DNA of 35,662 nucleotides from Lachnospiraceae bacterium. Its GTDB lineage: Bacteria > Bacillota > Clostridia > Lachnospirales > Lachnospiraceae. A program made the position numbers and the translations under genes. Within the stretch, counting starts at the first letter, position 1. Each line of letters starts with the position of its first letter. Positions 14,620 through 21,646 of this stretch are shown one piece after another. The notes below the pieces were generated by a model that ran no database searches, was not told the origin of the DNA, and was given only the letters and a program-made list of their open reading frames with translations. Where the stretch lies: the NCBI GenBank assembly GCA_028693705.1, contig JAQUUX010000030.1, positions 1 through 35,662 on the forward strand. Reading direction: 5' to 3'.

Positions 14620-17600
14620 ATGAAGATTTCATTTGATACAATGGGAACAAATCAGAATGTAGACAACGTTACAACTGCATATAGTACTCCCCAGACGGCA
14701 GGAGCCACTTTTACAGGGGGGATTTCATTAGACATTTCTGACAAAGTTACGGATAACTCAGCTTATGGCGGTCAAGGAAAGACCACAGAGGATGTTAGCC
14801 TTGCTGCGGGACTTACTGACGTAGAGAACCAGCGTAACTACATGGCGGTTATGTCTAATACTATGTCTGAGGAAGATTTCGGTAAAATGTTAGAAGAGGG
14901 TGCAGATCCTAATAACATGAAAATCGAAGAAGTTGTAACGATTGTCGATCATATAAAAGTAGCTATGATCAAAGGTGGTGCATCTGTTATTGGATACACA
15001 GATACTTTAGATCAGAAAACCCTGACAGAGATTACAGGATCAGAAACGTTTGCTAATGTTTTGAAGCAGGCATTTCATGATGCGGATATTCCGCTCACGA
15101 AAGAGAATGCAGAAGCAGCAGTAAAGGCATATGATCAAATAAAAGAGAAACAGGAATTATCTCAAGGTGCAAAAAAATATCTTGTGACCAATCAGCTGCC
15201 ACCAACGGTAGAAAACATTTACAAGGCACAATTCAGCAGCACTGAAGATGCTAATAAACAGGGACGGGGATATTTTCCGATTGAGGTAAATGGATATTAT
15301 TCTCAGAAAGCAGAAGAAATCGATTTTTCCAAACTGCAGAAACAAATAGAAAAAGTAATTGAAGAAGCAGGATTACCTGTAAATGAGACAACTAAGGATC
15401 AGGCAAAGTGGCTTGTAGAAAAAGGAATACCGCTCACGGGAGAGAACTTAATTAATTTAGTTCAAATAGAAGCTGTAGCATTTCCGGTAACTGAGCAGGT
15501 AATGGCAGAAACTGTTGCTGTTGCTATTGCAAATGGAAAAAAAGCAGCAGAAGCTAACCTCTCGGATACAGAAAATATTTATGAGAAGGCAGTCAGAATA
15601 TCGGAAGAGACAGCCGGACTGACAGAAGAAGCTGTAGATCAAGTTGTAGAATCAGGAAAGGAACTTACGCTGCAGAACATTGAACAGGCAGCAAAGGAAC
15701 TTACAGAAAATAAATCAGCAGAAAAAGAAATTGCATCTGATGCGACTGCATACAAAACGGAAATACCGACAAAAGCTGTTTTAGACGCTCGTTTAAAATT
15801 AGCTGAGGTACAGTTGCAAATGACTGCTGAGGCAAATCTTAAACTGCTCAAAAGCAATTATGCAATAGAGACTACGGATTTAGAACAGCTGATCAAGGAT
15901 TTAAAGCTTGCAAAAGAGACTTTATATCCGGATATGACAGAAGAAGAAATTTCTCTGTATGAACAAACTGCTCAAAGAACTGAGATACTTCCTTATTTAC
16001 CGGCAGCGCTGGTAGGACGGCTTGCGGAATGGCCGGAACGAAGCGGTGTAACTGTTGAAGAGGCATATCAGCAAGGTAGTTCCCTGCAGGCAGAATATAA
16101 AAAAGCGAGTCAAACCTATGAAACGTTGATGACAGCACCTAGAAAAGATTTAGGTGATAAAATCCAGACAGCCTTTCGAAATGTGGATGATATTTTAACG
16201 GAAATGAATTTGAAAACAACAGCAGAGAATAGAAGAGCCGTTCGTATTTTGGGATATAACAGTATGGAAATTACCACAGAGAATATAGAAGCGGTACAAT
16301 CCATCGATGAAGAATTGCAGATATTTCTGAAAAAGATCACACCACAGAAAACGTTGGATATGATCAGAGATGGCATCAATCCTTTAGAAACCGATATTTC
16401 AGAATTAAACGAATATTTTGAACAAAGTGAGAAAGAACAACAAAATAATCAAGAAAAGAATAGCTCTGAAAAGGCAGACAGCTATAGCAAATTTTTGTAT
16501 AAGCTGGAGCAGAAAAAGGAAATCAGTCCTGAAGAGCGGACGACCTACATTGGTATTTATCGTATGCTTCATCAATTGAATGAAGATGACGGTGCCTCAG
16601 TGGGAACAGTTCTGGAAAATGGAGAAGAATTATCTTTTCAAAGTCTGCTGTCAGCAATGCGTTCTGCAAAAAGAGCAGGAATGGATATTATCGTAGATGA
16701 TACATTTGCCGGGCTAAACGGAACACGACAAAACGCAGGAATTGATGAACAGATTTATACATATTACAAGAGCCTCGAACAGAGCAACACAGAAGAAGAT
16801 GGAAAATATCAAGGCGAATTATTGAAAGATTACAGGCAGGCAGCAACAGTAAGCGATGAAGTGGTGGAAGATCTGTTGACATATAATCGGCCGGTCAGTG
16901 TCAACAATCTTCTGGCTGCTGAAGGCTTGTTATACCGTGGAAATACATTTCGGGAAATACATTCTTTATTTGACAGAAAAGCAAATCGTAAAGAAAATAA
17001 AGATACAACAATGAGCCTGAAAGAAGCCACGGATCACATGCTGGAAAAACTTTCTGATGAAGAAGATGCTGTAAAAGCATATGAAGATTTTACAGAAACA
17101 CTAAGCAGTGAATTAGATACGTTGCTGGGAAATCAAGATGATACATATGTAGATGTAAAAGCAATTGCTATGCTTCATAAACAACTTTCACTTGCAGGAT
17201 CTCTGGCTAAGGAAGAATGTTATCAGATTCCGATTACAACAGATGGTGATACAACTACCATGCAGTTACGAATAGAGCATGGAACAGGAGAGCATAAGGT
17301 AACAGCGACAATAGCACAGGATAACGGAAGCAGTGTTGCAGCAGAGTTTCGGTTAACAGAGGATGGAAACATTCAAGGCTATATCGCATCCGATCAAAGG
17401 GATGTGTTGGACAATTGGACAGTTACCGGACAGAAACGATTTGCCAAAGAATTGGGAAAAACAGAAACGGAATTTGACCAATTGCATATGATTTACAGTG
17501 AAAAGCTGGATGTTTCAAAGCTTGGAAAAGAAACAGAAAGTAATGGAATGACAGAAGAGATTAAACCGGCTGATACAAAAGAATTATATGCGATAGCAAA

Positions 17601-17640
17601 AGCATTTGTAAAAGCAATGCAAGGAGGAATCAAAGGATGA
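14620..17640 (+). CDS. large flagellar-locus repeat protein, DUF6240-like, possible FliK-type C-terminus
   Basis: A 1006-residue, mainly helical protein without signal peptide or membrane segment, resembling proteins carried as DUF6240 near flagellin genes in Lachnospiraceae (from memory, not a search). It contains at least seven copies of a short motif of the form (I/L)P-x-T-x-E-N-(I/L): about residues 157-165, 193-200, 270-277, 348-354, 531-537, 550-556 and 757-764, each next to a helix. Residues 868-965 (IPITTDGDTTTMQLRIEHG, then beta-rich FRLTEDGNIQGYIASD) recall the C-terminal domain of FliK hook-length control proteins. The stop overlaps the flagellin ATG by 4 nt (ATGA), which indicates translational coupling. 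CGGAG precedes its ATG. A role in hook or filament assembly is inferred from position and the FliK-like tail. Confidence 0.75.
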   Translation: MKISFDTMGTNQNVDNVTTAYSTPQTAGATFTGGISLDISDKVTDNSAYGGQGKTTEDVSLAAGLTDVENQRNYMAVMSNTMSEEDFGKMLEEGADPNNMKIEEVVTIVDHIKVAMIKGGASVIGYTDTLDQKTLTEITGSETFANVLKQAFHDADIPLTKENAEAAVKAYDQIKEKQELSQGAKKYLVTNQLPPTVENIYKAQFSSTEDANKQGRGYFPIEVNGYYSQKAEEIDFSKLQKQIEKVIEEAGLPVNETTKDQAKWLVEKGIPLTGENLINLVQIEAVAFPVTEQVMAETVAVAIANGKKAAEANLSDTENIYEKAVRISEETAGLTEEAVDQVVESGKELTLQNIEQAAKELTENKSAEKEIASDATAYKTEIPTKAVLDARLKLAEVQLQMTAEANLKLLKSNYAIETTDLEQLIKDLKLAKETLYPDMTEEEISLYEQTAQRTEILPYLPAALVGRLAEWPERSGVTVEEAYQQGSSLQAEYKKASQTYETLMTAPRKDLGDKIQTAFRNVDDILTEMNLKTTAENRRAVRILGYNSMEITTENIEAVQSIDEELQIFLKKITPQKTLDMIRDGINPLETDISELNEYFEQSEKEQQNNQEKNSSEKADSYSKFLYKLEQKKEISPEERTTYIGIYRMLHQLNEDDGASVGTVLENGEELSFQSLLSAMRSAKRAGMDIIVDDTFAGLNGTRQNAGIDEQIYTYYKSLEQSNTEEDGKYQGELLKDYRQAATVSDEVVEDLLTYNRPVSVNNLLAAEGLLYRGNTFREIHSLFDRKANRKENKDTTMSLKEATDHMLEKLSDEEDAVKAYEDFTETLSSELDTLLGNQDDTYVDVKAIAMLHKQLSLAGSLAKEECYQIPITTDGDTTTMQLRIEHGTGEHKVTATIAQDNGSSVAAEFRLTEDGNIQGYIASDQRDVLDNWTVTGQKRFAKELGKTETEFDQLHMIYSEKLDVSKLGKETESNGMTEEIKPADTKELYAIAKAFVKAMQGGIKG

Positions 17641-18839
17641 GAATTAATTATAATGTAAGTGCACATATTTCAATCAATGCTTTGAATAGTAACGACAATA
17701 AATTGTCCAAATCCCTGGAGAAACTTTCTTCCGGATTACAGATTGTGGGAGCAAAAAATAATCCGGCAGGACTTGCAATGTCCAAGCGGATGAACATGCA
17801 GATCGAAGGACTTTCTGTTGCAAGCCAGAACGCGAGTGATGGACAGTCTATTACAGAAACAGCAGATGGAACTCTGGCAGAGATTCAGGATATGCTACAA
17901 CGTATGAATGAGTTAGCTGTAAAGGCAAACAATGGAACACTGACAGACGATGACAGAAAAACGATCAATGACGAAATTACACAGCTAAAGGATGAAATCA
18001 CCAGAATTTCCAAAGAAACAGAATTTAATGGCCAGCCTCTTCTGGATGGTACCTGGGACTTAAAGGGATATAGTGATACAGCAGATATCAAAGTATCCGG
18101 ATATTCGGATTCGGTATCCAGTGGTGATTATACAATACCAACCATGGATATTACATGGGGAGCAGATGGCGCTATTGAAAGTGTAACTGCTTATACCGAT
18201 GGGAACAAAACAGCAGAGTGTATAGATGCAGAAGGCAATCAGGATTTAAGCATGGCAACACCTGGAACAGATTGCAAGGCACTTCCTGCAGGTTCACAGG
18301 TAACAAATATTGATGGAAATCGTATCACGATTTCTGATGGAGCGGGATTTTCTATTCAGCTGGATGTAACAGCAGGAACGACTACAGTTGGTAGTACAAA
18401 CAGTAATGGTGATCCTGTAAATGCTACACTGGAATTAAAAAATTTGGGAGCTATGACACTACAGATTGGAGCCAACGAAAATCAGACACTGGAAATGAGA
18501 ATTCCGGAAATTTCCCTAAAAAATCTGGGAATAGAAAATATTGATGTATCTACGCTGGAAGGATCAAATGATGCTTTATCCAGAATGGGTGATGCGATCC
18601 AGTATATTTCTGACGTAAGGAGCCGACTGGGTGCATATCAGAATCGATTGGAGCATACGGTAGACAGTCTGGATGTAACCAGCGAAAACATGACCGCGGC
18701 CTATTCCAGGATCATGGATGTAGATATGGCGGAAGAGATGACCACGTATACAACACAACAGGTTATGTCACAGGCAGCAACATCAATGCTTGCTCAGGCA
18801 AACCAGAGACCGTCTGATGTATTGCAATTGTTACAGTAG
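17637..18839 (+). CDS. flagellin
   Basis: A 400-residue flagellin, the filament subunit exported by the flagellar type III system. The N-terminal D0/D1 region (residues 1-140) includes SLEKLSSGLQIVGAKNNPAG, AGLAMSKRMN and a coiled-coil helix ending at LAVKANNGT. The C-terminal D1/D0 region (about 300-400) ends in ASTSMLAQANQRPSDVLQLLQ-like sequence, close to the usual terminal QLL. Residues 140-290 form a variable surface domain rich in Gly, Thr and Asp. It overlaps the preceding large gene by 4 nt and is followed after 10 nt by a FliS-like chaperone. It is unusual for flagellin to be third-party coupled to a 1006-codon gene rather than transcribed alone at high level, so it may be an accessory flagellin. 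Confidence 0.93.
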   Translation: MRINYNVSAHISINALNSNDNKLSKSLEKLSSGLQIVGAKNNPAGLAMSKRMNMQIEGLSVASQNASDGQSITETADGTLAEIQDMLQRMNELAVKANNGTLTDDDRKTINDEITQLKDEITRISKETEFNGQPLLDGTWDLKGYSDTADIKVSGYSDSVSSGDYTIPTMDITWGADGAIESVTAYTDGNKTAECIDAEGNQDLSMATPGTDCKALPAGSQVTNIDGNRITISDGAGFSIQLDVTAGTTTVGSTNSNGDPVNATLELKNLGAMTLQIGANENQTLEMRIPEISLKNLGIENIDVSTLEGSNDALSRMGDAIQYISDVRSRLGAYQNRLEHTVDSLDVTSENMTAAYSRIMDVDMAEEMTTYTTQQVMSQAATSMLAQANQRPSDVLQLLQ

Positions 18840-18849
18840 GAGGCACAAT

Positions 18850-19326
18850 ATGACCAGTGAACGAAAGCAGGAATTTACATTAAGAATCACACAGGCAAAT
18901 CCTACAGAACTAACGGTGATATTATATGAAATTGCGGTGCTTTATACAAAAGAGGCAATGGAAAAAGATCCGATAGCTGAAAAAGCAGAATATAGAGATG
19001 CGATCAGAAAAACGAGAAATTGCGTGCAAGAATTATTCTCTACGTTAAATTTTGAATACGAAATATCAGGAAAGCTGTTAAGCCTGTACATGTATGTTAA
19101 TCGGGAATTAATTCGTGCAGATATCAGAAAGAAAAGGGAGCCTCTGGAAAATGTAATTACAATCCTGCAGAAGCTCCATGATGCATATGAAAGTATCAGC
19201 GATCAGGATCAAACCGCACCTATCATGGAAAATACCCAGGCAGTATATGCCGGTTTAACTTATGGAAGGACAACTTTAAACGAGAACCTCTCCAATCAGG
19301 GAACCAATCGGGGTTTTCTGGTCTAA
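18850..19326 (+). CDS. FliS-like flagellin export chaperone
   Basis: A 158-residue all-helical protein. Family-like features are NPTELTVILYEIAVLYTKEA near the N-terminus, a central RNCVQELFSTLNFEYEISGKL (here read as two helices around a turn) and LLSLYMYVNRELIRADI, matching the FliS pattern of LYDY...RL..AN. FliS binds the C-terminus of newly made flagellin and keeps it from polymerising in the cytoplasm. Similarity is weak and the protein is longer than usual FliS (about 130 residues). ATG 18850 is chosen because AGGAGG (18838-18843) is 6 nt upstream; the open frame further upstream overlaps flagellin. Its last 51 bp overlap the convergent yaaL gene. Confidence 0.75.
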   Translation: MTSERKQEFTLRITQANPTELTVILYEIAVLYTKEAMEKDPIAEKAEYRDAIRKTRNCVQELFSTLNFEYEISGKLLSLYMYVNRELIRADIRKKREPLENVITILQKLHDAYESISDQDQTAPIMENTQAVYAGLTYGRTTLNENLSNQGTNRGFLV

Positions 19327-19572
19327 AGACTCTACAGGCAGCATATTTTCTTTTGCTGCCTGTGCTAATAAATATTTATAGCGCTTTAAAACTGAATTCA
19401 CTTCGTAAATATAGCAGTCGATCAGATCCGGGTCCGTTACGTTATCAAATCCGGAATATGCAATTTCCAGATCAAATCTTGTTTTCTCCAAATCTTCTAA
19501 AATGGTATTTGCACCATAATGATCATGAATACCGCTGTTATCATAGGAACTGCGGCTATAATGCATTTTCAT
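19276..19572 (-). CDS. YaaL/DUF2508 family protein
   Basis: A 98-residue helical protein resembling the YaaL/DUF2508 family. The core is LEDLEKTRFDLEIAYSGFDN then TDPDLIDCYIYEVNSVLKRY, including the conserved-looking DPDLID and Y-E residues. The function of YaaL is unknown. In Bacillus subtilis yaaL lies directly before bofA downstream of recR; here the two remain neighbours but are divergent. A strong GGAGGT ribosome site precedes the ATG on the minus strand. Its 3' end overlaps the FliS-like gene by 51 bp in antisense, with no terminator between them. Confidence 0.82.
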   Translation of the reverse strand: MKMHYSRSSYDNSGIHDHYGANTILEDLEKTRFDLEIAYSGFDNVTDPDLIDCYIYEVNSVLKRYKYLLAQAAKENMLPVESLDQKTPIGSLIGEVLV

Positions 19573-19656
19573 GAATCTACCTCCATTGTCAATGTTTGCC
19601 TTTTATTCAAAGTATAGGCAGAAGATGGAAAAGATATTCATGAAGATGTCTTTTTT

Positions 19657-19692
19657 TATATGTTTGTCATATTTAGAGCGGACAGACATATA
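19657..19692. repeat. inverted repeat between yaaL and bofA
   Basis: TATATGTTTGTC (19657-19668) and GACAGACATATA (19681-19692) form 12-bp arms matching at 11 positions (the odd pair is a G-T wobble) around a 12-bp centre. No T tract follows on either strand, so an operator or a leader hairpin is more likely than a terminator. Confidence 0.6.
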
Positions 19693-19694
19693 TT
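19667..19694 (+). promoter_or_regulatory. possible sigma-E-type sporulation promoter of bofA
   Basis: TCATATT (19667-19673) fits the Bacillus sigma-E -35 consensus (K-M-ATATT) at every position, and CATATATT (19687-19694), 13 bp further, matches the -10 CATACAAT at 6 of 8. The spacing is at the short end of the known range. Sporulation-specific control of bofA would suit its product. Confidence 0.4.
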
Positions 19695-19722
19695 TAAGAG
19701 AAAGAATTAAGGAGCCGCTGAT

Positions 19723-19995
19723 ATGAGTCTGACTTTGGAAATATTTGCGATTATTATTATCTGTATTCTTGTTCTGGCAATTGGAGCATTAAAGAAGAAA
19801 GCAGAGTGGTTTTTACACATTTTACTGCGAAGTGTTGTGGGGACAGCTTGCATTTATTTTTTGAATCAAATCCTATTTGATTTGGGATATGGCGGGGGGA
19901 TTAATATAAATCCATGTACTGTTTTGACATCTGGAATCCTTGGTATTCCTGGGGTTGCGGTTCTTTATGGTATTAATTTCTTTTTTTCTTTGTAA
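19723..19995 (+). CDS. bofA: BofA family pro-sigma-K processing inhibitor
   Basis: A 90-residue membrane protein resembling BofA, which in Bacillus holds the SpoIVFB protease inactive in the mother cell until the forespore signals. It has an N-terminal membrane helix (about residues 5-20), a basic AKKKAEWFLHILL-like stretch, a second helix VGTACIYFLNQIL and the conserved C-terminal half NINPCTVLTSGILGIPGVAVLYG. GGAG at 19711-19714 lies 8 nt before the ATG. Some clostridial BofA-like proteins occur without SpoIVFB, so the exact partner is uncertain. The gene stands alone between divergent yaaL and the Tad promoter. Confidence 0.88.
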   Translation: MSLTLEIFAIIIICILVLAIGALKKKAEWFLHILLRSVVGTACIYFLNQILFDLGYGGGININPCTVLTSGILGIPGVAVLYGINFFFSL

Positions 19996-20031
19996 CTTTT
20001 CACCAAAGATTTTAAGATTTAAAAAATAGTA

Positions 20032-20060
20032 TTTACAAAATAAAATTCTATGACTATAAT
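20032..20060 (+). promoter_or_regulatory. promoter of the Tad pilus operon
   Basis: TTTACA (20032-20037), exactly 17 bp and a perfect TATAAT (20055-20060). Transcription would start near 20067, leaving a leader of about 138 nt before the first Tad gene. Confidence 0.78.
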
Positions 20061-20066
20061 CAACTC

Positions 20067-20204
20067 ACATTCAAGAATTCATTCGAGTTCTACAGTGTAT
20101 CTGACTTTTTCTTGCCGTGAAAATGAACACGACATCGCAAACCGTTTTCGGTTAATTTCAAGTATCTATGGTAAAAAAATCTATACAAAGGAGATGATAA
20201 TAAA
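20067..20204 (+). ncRNA. structured leader of the Tad operon, possibly riboswitch-like
   Basis: The leader folds by eye into a hairpin AGAATTC/GAGTTCT (20074-20091, loop ATTC) and then a three-way arrangement: closing helix CTTG (20111-20114) with CAAG (20159-20162), stem CGTG/CACG (20116-20119 with 20028-type partner at 20128-20131) and stem AACCG/CGGTT (20140-20144 with 20149-20153, loop TTTT). The stretch CACGACATCGCAAACC (20128-20143) resembles the conserved CACGCACAGGGCAAACC strand of c-di-GMP-I (GEMM) riboswitches. The second conserved strand (ACGCAAAGCC) is not present in clear form, so identity is unproven. The extended ribosome site AAAGGAGATGAT (20187-20198) lies just downstream. 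Confidence 0.4.
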
Positions 20205-20630
20205 CTGATTTTATTAATTTTATTAGGACTTGCTGTTGTATTTGATCTGTCAACAGATAAAATACCAAACAAATTATTAGCTGCAGGGCTGCTTATTTTG
20301 TGTATACAAAAATGTTACAAGGACAGTCTGATTTCTTTGGGTGTCGGACTGATAACAGGAATATCGATATTTATCTTGCTCTATCCATTATTTAAATTGC
20401 GAGCATTGGGAGCCGGTGATATTAAACTGTTATGCATTATGGGGATTGCATTAGGAGTACATCTGGGATTCTTCTGCCTGGCAGCAGCATTTGTCTTGGG
20501 AGCAATGATTGGTGTGCTTAGGATTGTTTGGAAAAAAATGTGCGCAGAACAGTGGAATCGGAATACTAAGATACATTTTTCGATACCGATTTTCCTGTCA
20601 TATATTCTACACGTAGGAGGTATTTATTGA
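20205..20630 (+). CDS. A24 prepilin peptidase 1 (TadV/CpaA-like), CTG start
   Basis: A membrane aspartyl protease of 141 residues that cleaves leader peptides of type IVb prepilins and pseudopilins. Both catalytic Asp motifs are present: VFDLSTDKIPN (Asp14) and LGAGDIKL (Asp72). The hydrophobic N-terminal segment and first Asp motif are encoded upstream of any ATG, GTG or TTG, so an annotation from the first standard start (TTG 20298) would lose an essential residue. The frame is closed by a TAA at 20172, and the only plausible start with a ribosome site (AAAGGAG 20187-20193) is CTG at 20205. A sequencing indel near ATG 20194 is the alternative. The stop overlaps the TadZ-like gene. Confidence 0.8.
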   Translation: MILLILLGLAVVFDLSTDKIPNKLLAAGLLILCIQKCYKDSLISLGVGLITGISIFILLYPLFKLRALGAGDIKLLCIMGIALGVHLGFFCLAAAFVLGAMIGVLRIVWKKMCAEQWNRNTKIHFSIPIFLSYILHVGGIY

Positions 20631-21646
20631 AAAAAGAAATTTTGGTCTTATACGACAAAGACCAGTCATACATAGAAAAAATGCAGCACTTTTTTATGCA
20701 AAAGGATATACAGCCCTTTCGAATTTGCGTTTATACGAAGAAAGAGGCACTTGATAATCTGTTGAAAGAAGAATCAGTGAAGATTTTGATCGCTGCAGAA
20801 TCGGTTTATGAGACCTGGATGGAAACTGTACTGGTACCGTTTTGCTTTTTGTTAACAGAAACAGGGCAGATTACAGAAACAAAATTAAAACATGTGGATA
20901 AATATCAATCCATGAATTGCATTTGGGGGATAATTCTAAATGTTTGTGCAATGGATCAGGAATTTAAAATTGCGAAGTCAGCATTGGGAAAACGCGGAAA
21001 ATGCATCTCCTTCTATTCTCCGGAACATAGAGTATTACAAACAAGCAGTTCAATATGTATGAGTCGTTTGTTGGGAGAAAAAGGTAAAACTTTATACATA
21101 AATTTGGAACCGAACTCAGGCCTGAATTATTTATTTACAAGAAGTGCACAAAACGATTTGATGGACCTTCTGTATTTCTATGAATGTAATAAGGAGAAAA
21201 TGTTTTTGAAATTAGATGCAATGTCCTGGAAGGAGGACTCCTTTTACATGCTGCCGTCAGTCAGATACTGTAAAGATTTTGAGGGGGTAGATGGTACTGT
21301 CTGGCTGGGGTTTTTGGAAGAAATCCTGCAGTATGGCAAGTTTGAGTATGTTGTTTTAGATTTGTCAGACGCCGTGCATGGTTTATTGGATATTTTGGAA
21401 GAAAGTGATATGATCATCCATTTAAAAAGACCAGAAAGAGAAATGTCGCAAATAGATATAGTAAAGGAAAGACAGTATCAAGATACCATAATGAGGGAAG
21501 AAGAAAGCAGTATCTTAAAAAAAGAAATAACTATAACGTTTCCGGCTATGGATACTGCGCCTGGAATGCTATGTAGTACGGGTAATGAAAACAGACTGAT
21601 GAAGGTATTAAAAACACAGGTGTTAGAAAAACAGGAGTGGTACTGA
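20627..21646 (+). CDS. TadZ/CpaE-like protein with degenerate P-loop
   Basis: A 339-residue protein in the position of TadZ, the MinD/ParA-type protein that places the pilus machine at the cell pole or envelope site. The N-terminal part (1-115) resembles a receiver-like domain (EILVLYDKDQSYIEKMQHFF). The C-terminal part resembles a ParA fold: ISFYSPEHRVLQTSSSICM (127-145) stands where KGGxGKT would be, GKTLYINLEP (153-162) is the next strand, and YVVLDLSD (241-248) the Walker B strand. The Walker A Lys and Gly are missing, so nucleotide hydrolysis is doubtful; atypical P-loops are known in TadZ. The TTG start has AGGAGG (20615-20620) 6 nt upstream and overlaps the previous stop. Confidence 0.72.
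   Translation: MKKEILVLYDKDQSYIEKMQHFFMQKDIQPFRICVYTKKEALDNLLKEESVKILIAAESVYETWMETVLVPFCFLLTETGQITETKLKHVDKYQSMNCIWGIILNVCAMDQEFKIAKSALGKRGKCISFYSPEHRVLQTSSSICMSRLLGEKGKTLYINLEPNSGLNYLFTRSAQNDLMDLLYFYECNKEKMFLKLDAMSWKEDSFYMLPSVRYCKDFEGVDGTVWLGFLEEILQYGKFEYVVLDLSDAVHGLLDILEESDMIIHLKRPEREMSQIDIVKERQYQDTIMREEESSILKKEITITFPAMDTAPGMLCSTGNENRLMKVLKTQVLEKQEWY

Noticed and set aside
20194..20208. ATG at 20194 as start of prepilin peptidase 1
   Set aside because: It is directly adjacent to GGAG with no spacing, is out of frame and meets a stop after four codons; retained only as the sign of a possible indel.
20090..20272. 60-codon open frame on the minus strand
   Set aside because: It spans the Tad leader and the start of prepilin peptidase 1 and has no family-like sequence.
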